DNA of 64,000 nucleotides, taken from positions 6,662,001 to 6,726,000 of the forward strand of contig NC_135195.1 in the NCBI RefSeq assembly GCF_050948175.1. The letters run 5' to 3'. The first letter of the stretch is position 1; the number at the start of each line of letters is the position of its first letter. This DNA comes from Xylocopa sonorina. Taxonomy: Eukaryota > Arthropoda > Insecta > Hymenoptera > Apidae. The position numbers were made by a program, and so were the translations under genes. The notes below the pieces were generated by a model. It did no database searches. It saw only the letters and a list, made by a program, of their open reading frames with translations, and was not told the origin of the DNA. Shown in pieces: positions 1 through 15,000 of this stretch.

Positions 1-3000
1 TTAGGGATCGATCTCACCTCTTAAACGTTGGCCATTGCGAATAAACAATAAAAATACGTGTCTAATATTTTCAACCGCTCTACAAACGTACCAAGATCCG
101 ATGAAATCGGTGAATAACACAAAGGTCGGTTTATTCGCCAGTTCCTTCTCGAATAAAGGATACAGGTTTACCCGCGTTAACAAGGGCGAAGGTGAGATTC
201 TGTGCGGAAGCACGTCAATCGAGAGCCCGATATATTGGTCCGGAGCGGGGTCAGTTTAAAGGAAAAAGGAAGGAGAGGCCGGGAAACGTGAAAGCATAAA
301 GGGCCGTCTTTCAACAAGGCTAATTTTTCGTGCAACCCCTCTGTATCAAGATCACGTATGCCATTCGCCTCTAGGCACGATTCTGGTGGAAATTCATGCG
401 TCGTATTATTCCTACGCTCAGCCGTATTCCTTTATCGAGAAAAAGGCGCGGATGATACGAAATCCTCGAGCTAAACACTTTCTCACCGTTCGCGTTCACT
501 TCGTGCGTGCGAAAGTTAATAAGGAAATCTTAATCTTCGATCAATTCGAGCGACAGAGCTACCCTTAAACGTTTCTTAACGCGCCACCGCAATCTTATCT
601 CCTTTATCTCCTTCAACTCCTAAATATTCCCGTTCTTAAAACGGAATCTGTGCACGCGGTAGTCGATGCAGTCGTCACTCGGTCAGGATTGCCGTAGACT
701 CAATGACGACTTACGAGGCGTCCTAGGGTGGCGAGGAGGATGGACGTAGGCTGGATGGAAAGAGAGTCCCCGTTAAACGATGGTGGCGAAGGGTGGCGCA
801 GGGTAAAAGAGAAAGACAGAGGGAAAGGGAGCACGGAACGGAGGAGCAGAGACAGCCAGAGAAGAGAGAGGGAGAGTGCGGCTAGTGATTGGATTACAGT
901 CAGGGAGTCCCCGTGGACTCGCCAAATGACCGGGACAAATTGCCCCTCGCCTTCGGGAATACTTATATATCTGGACCGATCGAGCTTCACGTGTCCTCTC
1001 AGCTCCTGTTGCCTTCCTCCCGGTGCACGACCACTCGCACATTTGTACAGTGCCTAAAAATGACGGCAACGAGCGCAGTCTTGTTTGGCGTGGTCGAAGC
1101 AAGACCAGTTTTTCGAGAAATACGGTTGTGAATAGCGGTTTTCATATTTCGAACGATAAAACAGAAGCTGTATCGGGAAGGATGGAATTAAGAATGGATT
1201 GATGAACTTTAACACTGCGAGAAGGCGGTCTGGTAAATCATATGCTCGGTAGTATACCCCTATTATTGATTAACACTACTGCGAATATTTTCCATCCTTT
1301 GCATGCATTGATATAAAATAAAAATTCAAGTACGTACAAGCGATCGTTGCAATTAAGATACAGGAAGCTCTAAAAAAAGGAAGGGTTTCATCGTTGACTT
1401 GGTAGACTGTACGAAGAGAGGAACTGGCGGACGTGTCCACCCCGTAAAGGTGGACGGACACACGTCTCGCACGCGGCAATTCTAGCCAGCCCGCGCGTTT
1501 CTCACCCCGTGCCATGCTCCTCGACGTAATAACCTCGCGTTTACTCATTGTTTATAGTCTTGCAGGATCGTAAATCGCGCGCTGGTAGTTACCGTTACTG
1601 CCTTTGTGCGCGTCCCCGGGAATTCGAATTCCGTCTCCGGTACGATCGGCACAGATCGGTGCATCGTAGGACCGTAGGACAGTCGTCCAGTCTCTCTTCG
1701 TATATACGAAGGAAAGGGGGACTACGACGACGACGAGGACGATGACGGTAACGACTCTCTCAGGGGCTCTGCGAGAGTGCCAGGACGCTGCCGCTGCCGA
1801 ATCGCTGATGGCCTTTTTACATACTATCCCCGTGGTGCATCGTGGAAAAAAAAGTGGCGACGGTTAGCGATGCTGATCGGACATGTCACATAAACTTCGC
1901 AGGAACAGAGTGACTCACTCGTGGACGACCCAAGTTACGCTTGGGACGCGATTGGTAGTTGCTTAATTGCGGCTTGATCCTGCGATCGCTCGATCGTGGA
2001 AAGAGGGTACAATCGAGATCATCTTGCTTCCTTTGTATATTAACGCTCGAGAATTACGGGAATCGGTTGTTAAATGCTTGCTAAAATGCCAAATATAGAT
2101 TAGGAACAGGGTGTCTGTAGGCATAATTAAGGTACCAGCAGCGATTAGTTCGGCCATTAAAGAAAACGGAGGAAACGTTATTACCCAGCAGGAATCGGTC
2201 GCGTTATCTCCGCGCTCAATTAGACCCGTAAAGAATAGCGTATAGCTCATTGATCCTCTTTGGTTCTGGTCGCGGTCGATCGACCGTACCACCTTTTTCT
2301 TGGTACGTTTAGTTGTACTATATTCTTTTATAAAATATCGCAGCGATTTGACATCCCTTTCGAATCTCTGCTACGAGATCACGTCTGTCGATGCGACACA
2401 ATAGTGACGTTGGTAGATGTAATCTTTTATCAGCGAGAATAATGAACGTATAACATCAAGCGAGAAATAGTTACATTTATCCCTGTCTTAACACGTGGCT
2501 TGTCGATCACGTAAAATTATGTTTCTCGCGAACTATTGCTAGATCTTCCGAGTAAGACGATCAAAATTATTTTTATCTTTATTTTTTTAATAATCACTGC
2601 TTTCGTTCTCCTTCTTGCAAAGTCGCTCTTCCTTGCAAATACCCTCACTTACAATGCGTTAATAACATTATTCTGTTCCATTTTGTATCGATCAGACGCG
2701 AATCGTCGCGTCGACTACGAAATAGTCAATGGTCTAAGTCAATTCTAATGCGATACAATTTATTTTCCCAACCTGCATGCTTGTAGTACAGTGTTCTCAG
2801 TCTCGCGAAGAGATTCGTCTTAGACACCGTACGGGCGTAGCGGTTTCGCATACGGAAACGAATTCCGGATATAAGGAACCGGTGTAAATGGGACAATAAG
2901 GCGAAGGCCGTCGAGGTCTCCGTGTAACTCTCCCTCGATTCTTCAGATTCCTCCCTCGGTGAATCTACTACGTAGGGTTACGGGAAATCGGGATGCAGGA

Positions 3001-6000
3001 TATCTTCGATCTGATCGTTCACGGATACAGCTGCTGACATTCCCCGTACACGTCCGACGAATAGATATTATCCAGGCCTCGAGAGGATTCCCTGGGCACG
3101 TGACTTACGCGCATCACAATAAACCAAGCACTAACCCAGTTGTTAACTGGTTGCTTTACTTTACATCGAACCACTGCCCACAACTGTTACCAATTCGTGA
3201 CGCGCTATTTCTTAAATGAACCTATATCTATTGCTGTTGAACAATCTGTGCTCGCATTTCATCTCGCATTACCTCGTGAATGGATAATCTGAAGATTTAG
3301 GGGATCGTTAAGACTCGTTAAGAATTACTTGGGCACGTGTCACGTTGAACACCGTCGATGGGTCGAAATGGTACCGCGACATCCTACAAGCTGCCGCTGA
3401 ACCCATTTCTTTGAATTCCCAAGGCGGCCAACGACGACTCCTCGATCGGCACCCGCGGACATTACAAATCATCGTTGTCCAATCACAGGGGGCGAGGAAT
3501 CAGGTCGAGGCAATTAAGTCGCGATTCCTAGTGGGGGAGGATTTACTGCTGTTTAACCCCCGGCTAACTTCTTCGATAAATAAGCTATACAACCGGGGTG
3601 AAAAGGGGGTGGGTGGGCCAGGGGCGGGGAAACACATGGAAACGCGGGGGATGGCGGAGTTTGTTGTCCCAACAGAGGCGATCTGATTGCCCGTTAGTGG
3701 AGCCGAGTTAGCGCCAGTTCTGACTTTCACGAGTCCTCTTCTGTTCGAGGGGCAAGAGAGGAAGAGGAAAGGAGATCTCGCCGAGGAGTTGCGCTCGACG
3801 AACGCCGGCCTCGTTCCGTTCAAGAGGGGCGAGTGCAAGCTCCTGATTAGTAGCCTTCGTCGGTCCTTGGGAGCGAACAATCGTCGTCTAATTTACCAGC
3901 CGATTCGATCTCGCTCGGCCACTTACTCTTCTTCTGCTGCGACTCCCATTCGTTTCTTCCGGCTCCTCATCCACCTCCCTGTATTTTCGTTTCTTTCCTG
4001 GCACGTTGATCGCCGTTTCGCAAATCCCACGACCATTCGAATAACCGTCGACGAGTGACGATTCGCTGCTCGCTTGGATACTTCTTCCCGATTAACGTAT
4101 CGGACAATCGATTCTTATCCGTTCTGTCGAGACGCGTTCGAACGGTTAAGAAATCTTCATATTACGCGACGCATTGAAAAATTGCACGCAAGCGTGACAA
4201 TTTGGAAAGACTAATAGTGTCCGATAAATCGATTCGTTCATGGTAATTAATCAAGCAGTGTTAGACAATTTTTTTGTCGATCGCCGTTTACCTTCCAGTG
4301 TTTTCGTTTTGCCTCGATTCTATAGGGACCCGGTTCCCCGAGGTGCATTACTTAATTGCTTTCACGATGATCTTCCGGAAGACTGAGTACTCGAAGGATC
4401 GTTATTCTTCTCTTGAGAGGGATTGTATTCTTTGTTAGAAACACGTACCGCGCGCGTAACGGTGCACAGCTGACTGTATTAAAAAAAGTTCGCTACCAGT
4501 AAAAACGTTCCTGTCCTCTCTATCCGACATCCTCCTCTTCCTCTTACTGCGCCAAGGTACCGCGCGCAGTCGAACCCTTCGGTCACCGATTCGATATGGC
4601 GATCGAGCTTCTACACTGTTTCATCGTTTCCCCAGTGCTCGTTACACGCAACTATAAAGGGTCGTCGATAACGTGGAAAAACAGGACGTGGCACGAAACG
4701 TGCGATCTTCGTCGAACTCCTCGGATCGGAAGCTGAAATATGTCTGAAGCAGTAAATCCTATCGCATCCCGTCCGGGCCTGCCCACCCACCTCCCTCGCC
4801 CTCTATGCCTCGCTGAGATCGTATAACTGTACGAAAGAGGGTTGACGCGAGAAAGGGCCAGGGTTCAGCGCGCAGAAGGCCCTAAACTTGTACGTCGGTC
4901 TTCAGACGGATTTAATATGCTGGCAGTCGCCCCGACTCGAAAATCGTGTAATTCATAAGGGCCAGAACCGTTCGATGGAGTGGCTGACGGCCTCGGAAAA
5001 CTGGATAAAAAGGCCGCGTTCCCTCGTCCCACCTTGTCGCAGTTTCCATCGCGCTCTTTCAGTTTATGCCGCGCGGCCTTAATTTATGTGCAAAGTTATA
5101 ATTCACCTCATTTTCAGCCTCCTCTTCTTATACATCTTCCTATTACCATAACTCTATCCATCGCGACGTACGTTCCCTATTATTTAAAACGTATCCATTA
5201 CGCGTTACATGACAACTTAAAACCCTTCTCCGTCCAAAGGATTCACTTTGGTGATTTCAGAGAACTGAGATTCCTCGAATTTCCGCCGAATCCGGACACT
5301 TATACACCGATCCACCACGGAATCTATTACATCACCGTTTGTCAGATCGTGGAAAGGATCTCGCACGACGCTCCGAAATACCTTACCACCGCTAATACTC
5401 CGCGCGACGAGCACCTCGCGACGGGTCTGAACAACCCTCGGCGCGATCTTCACCGGTAATCCACGGCCGGGTCAGTCCTGACACTTTCCATGAACTTGTT
5501 CAAGTACGTACGGCAGGTGTAGTGGCTCGGACAAAAGAGCAATACGCTTCGAACGACCCTGATAGCGTATTGTCACTTGTCGGGCGCAGCGTGTATTGTC
5601 CTCGCCATGGAGGTCCACTTGATCACGATCCACCGGCACTCGAGGCTCGCTCGTGTACCAGATAAGATGTCGATTGAAATTTATGCAGTCCTCCGCCCCG
5701 CCGCCCCGGACGAACCTATCGCCAGCACAAATCGCTGGTCGTATTGTTTCCGACCGAATCTCTCGGATCGGGCCTCGGAGTGTCGACACAACTCGGGGCG
5801 AGCCGCGATCAAAACGATTTGCAATTCCTTCGACCGCGACGCGTTGTATCCGGCTGGCTGGGGGGCTCGACGAGATGCTCCCGATTCCTCGCGACGCCTG
5901 GTGTGTTCCAAGTTTCACGAGATCGGAAGATTCGCTCGTTTCCTTCTTAAACTGAGGGCAGTTTTAAATTGTTTCGACCGAGGGATTTTTTAATTTTCTT

Positions 6001-9000
6001 CCTTGGTACATCGCAAGTATCTTATTCGACAAGATACATCGAGCTTCCTTCGTATCTCGCAACTCTTCGTCTGTTCGCGTGATCGCGAAAATTAGTCTCG
6101 ATTCAGAGCCTCGCGGATTCGCGGGCAAATAAATTCTTCCGACGATCGTCCCTATCGAGGTCTCGGTAAACGATCCGATTTCGGGGGGGGAGGCGAAGTT
6201 ATTCAACAGAGGTAGAAAGTGGCTCGATAACGATTTACGTCGGGTGCGCGCTCTCTTGCTCACGAGCGATCGATCAAAAAATAAGGAGGAACGCGCCGGA
6301 AAGACCGTGGTGAGACGAGGAGGAGAGAAGCCTCGGTGCTCGCGTCGCATCGAGAAAGGGAAAAGGAAGGAGTAACGAGAAGTGTCGAGGAGGAGGACGG
6401 TCGAAGGTAGATGGGGGAGGAATGGGGGTTGCCGGCGCCTCCTTTTCTTTCCTTTCTTCCACATCCCCGAGGAGTAACTAACTGAACGAGAGCCGGGATA
6501 GAGGGTGTTAAGGTAATGCCCCATTAGTATGTGGCCCCCGTAGTAGCGCCGTAACACCACCGCACAGTGGTCAAACCGTGGTTTGTCTCATCCTGGTGTG
6601 TCCCCCCTTGGTGTCCCCGAGAAACGTCCATGTGCATCCGTCACATACACCCGATCGTCGACTTACACGCATACGTGTACGTGCCCCGCGTATGCGACTG
6701 CCGTACGAGAACGAGACCTGTCAATAGCCGGCTTGTTACCGCGACAATGATCGGCTTAACCAACGGGAAAGATCCACCCAGACGTACTGGATTTTAGGAA
6801 CGGGAGGACTACCGGATAGCGTGTCAACATCGTTTCCCTTCACGGCGCATCGTCAACCGCGAGGTTACGTCTTTGGTCATCTTCTGATTCGAATCGTCAC
6901 CTCGACGAAATTAAGAGTAATCGTGAATATCGAAATCGCGATTTTTTTTAATGGCCAAATCTGTGACAATTGTCCTAAGACAGTGTACTCGCAATTTTTA
7001 ATCACCGTTGATCGTAAATGTCTCGAATAATTCTTTAATCGCGAGAGGCTTGATATACTATGTTACCCCCAACGAAAGTATCATTGTGTTACCACCAGCA
7101 AATGCTGCCTCGGGTTACGTCAAATTATTTTTCCACCGTGCAATTTTGTTTACCAGCTACCAAGCGCCGATAGGAACAATGTAACTGTAGACGTACACGT
7201 ACCGCAGAATCACAGACGCATCGTGCGATCATTATTTTCTGGGAGTTGACGGGGATTATATTCTAAGTCCATGGGTCACATGAGACGTGTGCGTGACAAA
7301 AACGTAGGCCGGTTATCGTTCAGATATCGTTCGGCTACCGTGAAACCGCGGTTGCCCTCTTTGTCGCTCTCCTTCTGAGAATCCTGCGGATATAAGTGTG
7401 TCTATACATATATACCAAATGTTTCGAATTTCTGCGCATGACTTGTAAAAACTAATACTTTTACTAAAATTAAAACGATTGAAATCGAGTTTTTGGTATC
7501 CGGTGTTTAATTGAAACACATCGTTTCAATGTCTTTACTTTTCTTTGAATAGTAACGAAACATTCTCAACTTTTAGCTTTCGATAAATATTTTTACAATA
7601 ATAATGAAACATATAAAAAAATGAAATTATTAAGAAAAGTATCCTGCCAATCATGGCGAGTTCTTCAAGTGCCTAGCCACTTATCTCAGTTCGGCAATAA
7701 GGATGCAAGTCACCCAACCCCGAGCCGTAGGAAGACGTTGATGTGAATTAATGGCGGCTTAAGTCATAGTTAGTGCCCAAGTGTTGCGCTTACAGGGGGT
7801 GCCGGTTGCGCAGTATTAATTAACGCGACCCCAAAATCTCTTCTTAACCCCTGAACTCCCGTCTAATCGGCACTGTATCATGTTGATGCCCCGGTAAAAG
7901 GGGAACGAGGGGTTCGCTGGGTGATTCTCGAACGAATACCCCATAAATATTATCTGTTCCGGCTCCGATCTAAATATGAGCGTCTGGTATGCAACGATAG
8001 CCGATTAAAAAGTTCTATTTAAATTCTTATGAGCCTCGTTGCTCCTTCGACACCGTGCGTTTCCTTGATCTCCTTTTAATTACCATCGAATTTTCATCGA
8101 AAAGCTAATCGTACGTTCGCGAGGATTATTTCATCGTCATTTAATACCTTTAACTTCGAAACCTAAGATACTTTCGCGCGGTTTCCACCATTTTTTTCCC
8201 CCCCATCGATTCGAAAAATCTGTAACACTCGAGAAACATTAGATCACGGGAAATCCCATTTGCCGCGCGGAAACTTTATTTCAGACGAGAAAGTTTCTTC
8301 CAGAGCGGCGAGTAGTATAAGTAAATCATGGATCCGAGAATTTTCTCGGGGAAGACGAATGGGATCGTCGAGGTGGTGCGACGGCCCCGGTCCAGGGGAA
8401 TCTCAGGTAGGGAAATGGAATTGAACGGGTTCGCGCGAGGTGTCGCCGGTAAAAAGCGAAATTTATAATCCGTAAAAACAATTATAGAGATGGCAGACGA
8501 AGAGTCTCGCCCCGTTGCCAGCAAAAACGACCAATATCCGCCGTTTGATTTATACGCCCGTGGTGTCCGCGGCCTGCCAACCGTACAGGGACCGTCGATA
8601 TTAAATAGAATATTAAAGATTTACCGGGAGACAACAGCGAGAAACTTCGATTCCTCCCCTGTTCCCCACCGAAACGTCGTTTCGTATCCTCGCAGGCAGG
8701 AATGTTACGTCCTGTGCGCGTGTATGTACATCGTGCGCGTCCACGTTTGTATAAATACCGAGGCACTTGCACATCGTGGAAGGGAAAGGAACGTTCGAGG
8801 ACCTCGGGGGTGAGTTTGCGCCGGCTATTTCAATAAACTGACCGCCATAAATCGTATGCGCTACGTACCTACGCGTATGCACGCGTGTATGCATGTGTCG
8901 CCAGTTGTACCTACCCTGGAACGGGTTTTGGACCTAGTAAAATGTTTGTGCGATGTTTTACGCAGACTGCGGAGGGTAATCCGCTGTTACGCGTGGTTTT

Positions 9001-12000
9001 TGGAAAGAATTTCATTTTATACGGTTGAACTGAGTTAGATGTAATACCCGTTCGATTTAAATACCATTGGTTTGATAGTCTTATGACACTCTCGATGGAA
9101 TCTGAACAGCGGTGGATTTTTGTAGTAAGCTAGCTAGGTTTCGATAATGGAAATTGTTTCCTTGGCCACTAAAAACTTATTCTTTTACTAATTTTTAGTT
9201 TTACAAGAAATATGGTACGGACAGTAACTTGGTTCGGCCTTAGATGGCACATTTCTAAATCCACCTCTTGATCACCGTTTCATTTGATGTTTGCGTACCG
9301 CCGATAGCCTGTGCCTATGGCAAGTGTCGTTTGCATTTATACAGTTAGCGTTTTTTACACCTCCAGTCCTCGTTTCAGCGTCTTTTCCCGTCCGAGCGAA
9401 GCCCCTTTGCGGTCAAGTAATAAAATTGGACTGCGGGCAGTTTCGGCCAGCCGGGGCGAACGCCTTATTGCATGTAAAACATTTATGTCCCGTGGATATT
9501 GGCGAACTCGTACGTGCCGCATTCGACTCCCGCGTACATCTTCCTGTGATTCCTGGGATAAGAATATCGCATGTATATCTCAGTTGCGCGCCACGTATTC
9601 GCGAGCGGTTCCCCCGACATTTCTGTCAACTCTACGATCGTCGTCTAATTTCATTTTACAACGTATTAAATCGTCGTTCAGCCGTGCGTAAAATGGCATC
9701 CGTCGATTATCATTCGACCCACCTAACGTCTCGATAAAATAATTCAAATCCACGCGCAACCGGAACCGCCTCGCTCGTTTTCTAAAACGTTTCACTTTTT
9801 TTCCCAGCGACGCTGGTGTAACGTTCAGGAAGGAAGAACTATAAATTCAGCCGGTAAACGGGCAGAGGGTGCGTTACGCGGGATTATAACGAACGGTTTG
9901 ACAGCACCGCGGAACGCAACGCGGACCGTCAACGTGACGTTCAACAGTTGTATCGCGTTTCGAGAAGCGCGACATTAATAACGCGTCGTACGGGACGTGA
10001 CGGGGTAACAGAGGCCGGTTCGCTCCGTGACGAGCGTATTAGCCTCGTTAACGGTGGCCACGGTGTTTCTCTGATTCTTCCTTTTCCACGCTGCGCAACC
10101 CCCGAGCCTATTGCTTTCGACCCTCTCTGGTTACGCACCGTGACATAATTCGCACGCGTGGTGTCCCGCGTTTTCCGTGCACGCGTGCAACGTCATCCGT
10201 GCAATTGAATTTCTCCGTGCGATGTGTTCAACGCGGTAAAATGGTTTCTGTTTCTGCAAAGTAACGATGTGATAGAAAAAATAATAAATAAATGACAACA
10301 TGGTAACTTGCGAACGGAGTTAATTGAGTTACGTCCACGTCGACAATTAATTTTCACGATTCTTGTATCACGTTTGAGAGATACTTCGACTTAAGACACT
10401 TTGCGCGACGAGTTGTAAGTGCTTTCGGATCCACATATGTTTTTTGAAGCGTTAACCAGGGCCAACTTGGAAGTAGCCTCCCTTTGAGATTGCTAGTTTG
10501 GTTCATCGCTCATTTATATTGTACGTAGCTACTGCTACAAGATCGTGGTCATAGCGCGCGTTTACCCCTCGAATGCTCCCATCGAATTTACACGGTTGAA
10601 AATTCGATTCAGTTTAGAGTCAGGTCCCCCATCACTGACAGCGCGTCGCGATACACGCTCGGGGACCATTTAAATCCCCTTCACTGTCTATTTTAAACAA
10701 TTCGCTGCCCTTGCAAACAGCCCACCCCTATCGAACGGTGATAAATCACGGGAAATCGGTGGAAAATATTTTTAACCCACTTTCCGTAAATTCTCTTCCT
10801 GCGTTCTGCGTTACAATTAAATTAATTGAATTAATCGATGGACTAATCCAACTTATTGTTTCATAATACAACCGGTAGTCAATGGAAGATAAAAGTATCT
10901 AGTCGCGAATACAATTACAATGTCACATTGCAAACGGAAGAACGATTTCTCGCTATCTCTGATACGATCGTGCAGGTTTTAACGCGCAAGGGTGACGGCG
11001 GATGCGGATGAACGGGTCGCGTTCCAGGTCGAAGCGATTTCAAGCTAGAACAACAAGAAGGAATGTAACGACCAGCTGGCCTGCCACACAGAGTGTCAAG
11101 TATGATCCAATTGAAGATGACCCTAGCCTACCTGGCGTCACTATTGGCATAATAGAAATAAGTAGCCGAGGGGCTAGTATCCGATACTATCCAGAGTTGC
11201 GACCACACGGTGGGGCTTCGATTCTGTGGTACAAGCGCGAAGGTGGTAGGGTCCCACCTTCTCCCTGCCCCCGCGTTCCGCGTTGTGTGGCTTCCACGCT
11301 CGACTCAATCTGCGCCTACTTAACCTTATTTACCCGGTTGCAAATTCCTGAATCTATCTCGAATGAGCGGGGCCCGACTTGAAGGCCAGTCCAAGATTTC
11401 GACCGCCGCGGGGAGAAAAAAGGGGAGAAAGGGCTCTCAGAATGTATCGCTCCGTGGACCGATCGCTCTGGACCAGTAAATTTCTCTTTATGGCTCGAAT
11501 CTCTGACATCATCGACACCCATAAAACGCCTAGGGCATCCTTCTTCTCCCGATCAACTTCCTCCTTGATGCGTCCTGTTCCATCGAAGCTACTCTCGCCT
11601 TCCATTCGTCCGACGACTGTCGTCCTTCCTCCAGTTTGTCCCGATTTTCCGTGCCCTGTCGGGAAACAAGATTAAAAGCGTATACTTAAAGACCACGCTC
11701 GGATCAATGAAAGATGATGCGAGGAGTTGCCGTTGGCTCAACGTTTCAGCTATCTCTCATAAGTTATGTCCGAACTGCGCGCCTTTAAGCGTTTTAATGA
11801 TCGCGTTGTACCCAAACTGTTACGTTTTTATGACGCGCTATCTTTCCGTAGCCCTGGTACGCAAAGTGTGCTCGTGCCGTTTCATTAAATGTGGATAAAA
11901 CGACGGGAACGAAAGAGGAAGAACGTATAACGTTTCGTTTGATATTTCGCGGCTGCACTTCCTGCCAGGGGATATTTATCGTGACGCAGATACGGTAGCG

Positions 12001-15000
12001 TATGAATCAAACTGGACTCGAATGTTGGAATAATATATCGCGCGTAATGGGAACGTGGCTGGGTCGGAAATTTGGATTTTAAGAATTTCGAACTCAACGG
12101 AGAAGTCTGACGATCTGGTGTGCTGCGAAATTCAATTGGCCGAACTTTGAACATAGCGCGCTTCCGCTATGGAATACATATTCCGGGTAAATATCATAAG
12201 TTTCGGAGAAGGATTTTATCGCGGGAAGTGAATTTCGGAAAGTTCCTCCAACTTTACACGAATCGAGCTTTCGAACTCCTCTGATATTTACTTTGACTTT
12301 AATTAATTACAAATATGTTATGTTACATCGTTACAATGATTTTTAAGATTACTTTACGCGAACGATAAACGTTCTCGTGTGCGAAACGGCAATCTCTACG
12401 AATTAGTTTTTTTAATTCCCTTCGAGTCGAATGTTTATCATAGACACCATGAATCCTCGGTATCAAAGGTGAATTAGAGAAAAGCAAAACGGTCAGTGGG
12501 ATAGGTTTGGACTTGTGCCAGACGGAGGCAAAGAAAAAGACCGTCTCCGTTTCCCTTTCAGTAGAGTACGGTATCTGATATGCGCTATCTTTATGGTCGC
12601 CTACATATATGTAACTTATGTACGCGAAGATCCCCCGTACAGGGGGTGCCCGATGCGTGCACGCATGCTTACACACCGCTATCGGATCATTTCGATATTG
12701 AATCCCATTGATATATCCCGAACTAGGAGCCCGCCCGTTATTATTCCACCTCGTCTAACCACGGCTGCCTCGTACATCCACTTTCCGCAGTCTCCTTCGT
12801 CTCGATCCTCTCAGGACTCATAATGTCCCTCGCTTTATCCTTTAATGTAAAATCCTCGAATACCTTGACATTTCGATGGGATTAGTTAGAGCGGAAAGTG
12901 ATGCACGCATCTCACGTTTATACGTTTACGCGAGTCTTCGTTCTATTTCATTCAAGATCATTGAAAAATGATCGACTGCCACTACCGTGTCTGAAAATTT
13001 TTGTATAAAACGAGGAATACTAGATTTCCTTCTAACCGCGTCTCACGATCGCCTCTCGAACCCGTCTCAAGGCGAGGATATCTACGTCTCAACCTTCCTA
13101 CATCGATCCACGAGTGGCCATCCGTCTGATCGGTCAGAGGACAAGTGCATAATTCCGTTAAACGTAAATCGCTCGATAATCTCTCCCACCGCGGTAACAT
13201 CGAATTGGCCGGATCGGTATGGTCCAGTTGCGAACGACAGGGAATCGCGCGGCTCGTCATTCCTATGCTAATGAGACTGTTCCTCCGGCACAGTCCGAAT
13301 CGGCAGTTCGTAGATCGCAGCCGGCACCGGTCAGTTTCTTCTCTCCCACTTTCTTTCTCCCTCGTTCCCGGTGTCCTTCGAGGGGGTGGTCGGTGCGGCG
13401 ATCGCGCAATAATACTAAAAAGATAAAACCTTGGGGAGGGAAGGGGCAAAAGAGGGTGTCCACCCTTCGAGGAACACGGTCGGCTATTGCTTCGAGGCTA
13501 GGTGGCCCATAAGCTACCGACCTTACGTAGATAGACATAGGGGTCCACCTCTGTCTCTCTTTCTCTCTCTCGTTCCGTACCCTCCTTTCGTTCACCTTCT
13601 TTCTTACACTCCAGTTCTATCCGTTCTTCTTTCACTGGCCGACATATACAGACGAGGGTCGTGCATGCACACGCGGCCGTCCACAATGGCCCAGCCACGA
13701 CCCCGTGGCGAGGTTTGTGTGTTGCGCTAATAATGGGCGGGCGAGCCGATCAGCAAGTTGACCGTGACTAGATAAAAAATACTGCCTGACAGTCCAGCCA
13801 ACCCTCTCTTTCTTTCTTCCTCCTTCGACCCGACCCTTACCGACCCTACCCTCTCTGATACGCGTACCGCGCGTGGTGGCGGCCGACAAACTACTTCTCG
13901 AGCTAGGCGTTGTCATGCTAATCGAGTGCAAGTCCACGGGACGCTGGACAGCCTCTGCAGGGTAGTTTACGCGGGATCGTTCGAAGAAGCGCGGGAGCAT
14001 CCCACTCGTAAATTCTGGCGACGATCAACGGGGGTTGGTATCGCTGTCGAAGGATGCGTTACAGTTCTGGAGTTACAGTCTTTCGGATTCTGATCTGAAT
14101 TCGCGGAACGGTGTAGCGGGTTTCGAGTATCACAAGGTGTTCCACGCGAAGCTAATTAAAAAGTTATGTACAGTCTCGTTCGTGAAATTTTTTAAGAAAG
14201 TAAAGCAACGAGCTATCTGATCGCAGGCATGCACGGAAGCTTGATTAATGGGTGATCCGTATCGACAGTCGTAAGGTACCGCGAACAAATGGGCTGGCTC
14301 GCGCCGAAGTTGTGTAGGGCTTGACTTATGAATTCTTCTGGAGGATGGACGATGGGCAGCCGCCTAGCTATATAATAAAATAAACTGTCAGCAGCAGCTC
14401 GCATAAAAATGCTAAAGAGCTCCGTGGTCCATATTGTCCCTGCGTGTGCCCTGCAGATGTTCCACAGCTTCTGCCGTTTTGGTCTCATCGTTTCGGCGAT
14501 TTTTTTTAAACTGTATATCATTACGATCTACGAATCTTTAATTGATATGTTTGCCTTTTGTTCGGTTCGTTTAAAATTATAGAAGAACTGCGAATAATCT
14601 TTCTATCCTCTTGCAATATTTATTCAGAATTCTCTTGCTTCGCCTTAGTCGCTTCTGTTGTGCAAGCTTGGACAGTGGCTGACCATTTGGCGTCTATCGA
14701 TGTGATGAATGCATGGGAGATAGATTCCTATCTTTCTCTTCTCGTTCCTCTAAATCATTGCCGAGACATTTAACCCTCGGACGGTTAAAATTGTGGGTGA
14801 ATCTCTCTAACCGGGAGCATGCATGGAATGCCCGCGAACCAATTAGATTGCAATCTCCAGCTACGATAATCTACTAAACAAAACGAAGGTACACGCGCAT
14901 CGCTATATTCACGCTTGTTACAATTTTTAATGTATCCATATTTTTCTGAAAACTTGGCTTACGGTACTATACGATATACAGCTACAAGAACACATTTTCC

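Noticed and set aside
4980..5993. Overlapping frames of 138-159 codons on both strands
   Set aside because: CpG-rich DNA with few stops gives long frames by chance. The products have no domain, no repeats and no support from neighbouring exons.
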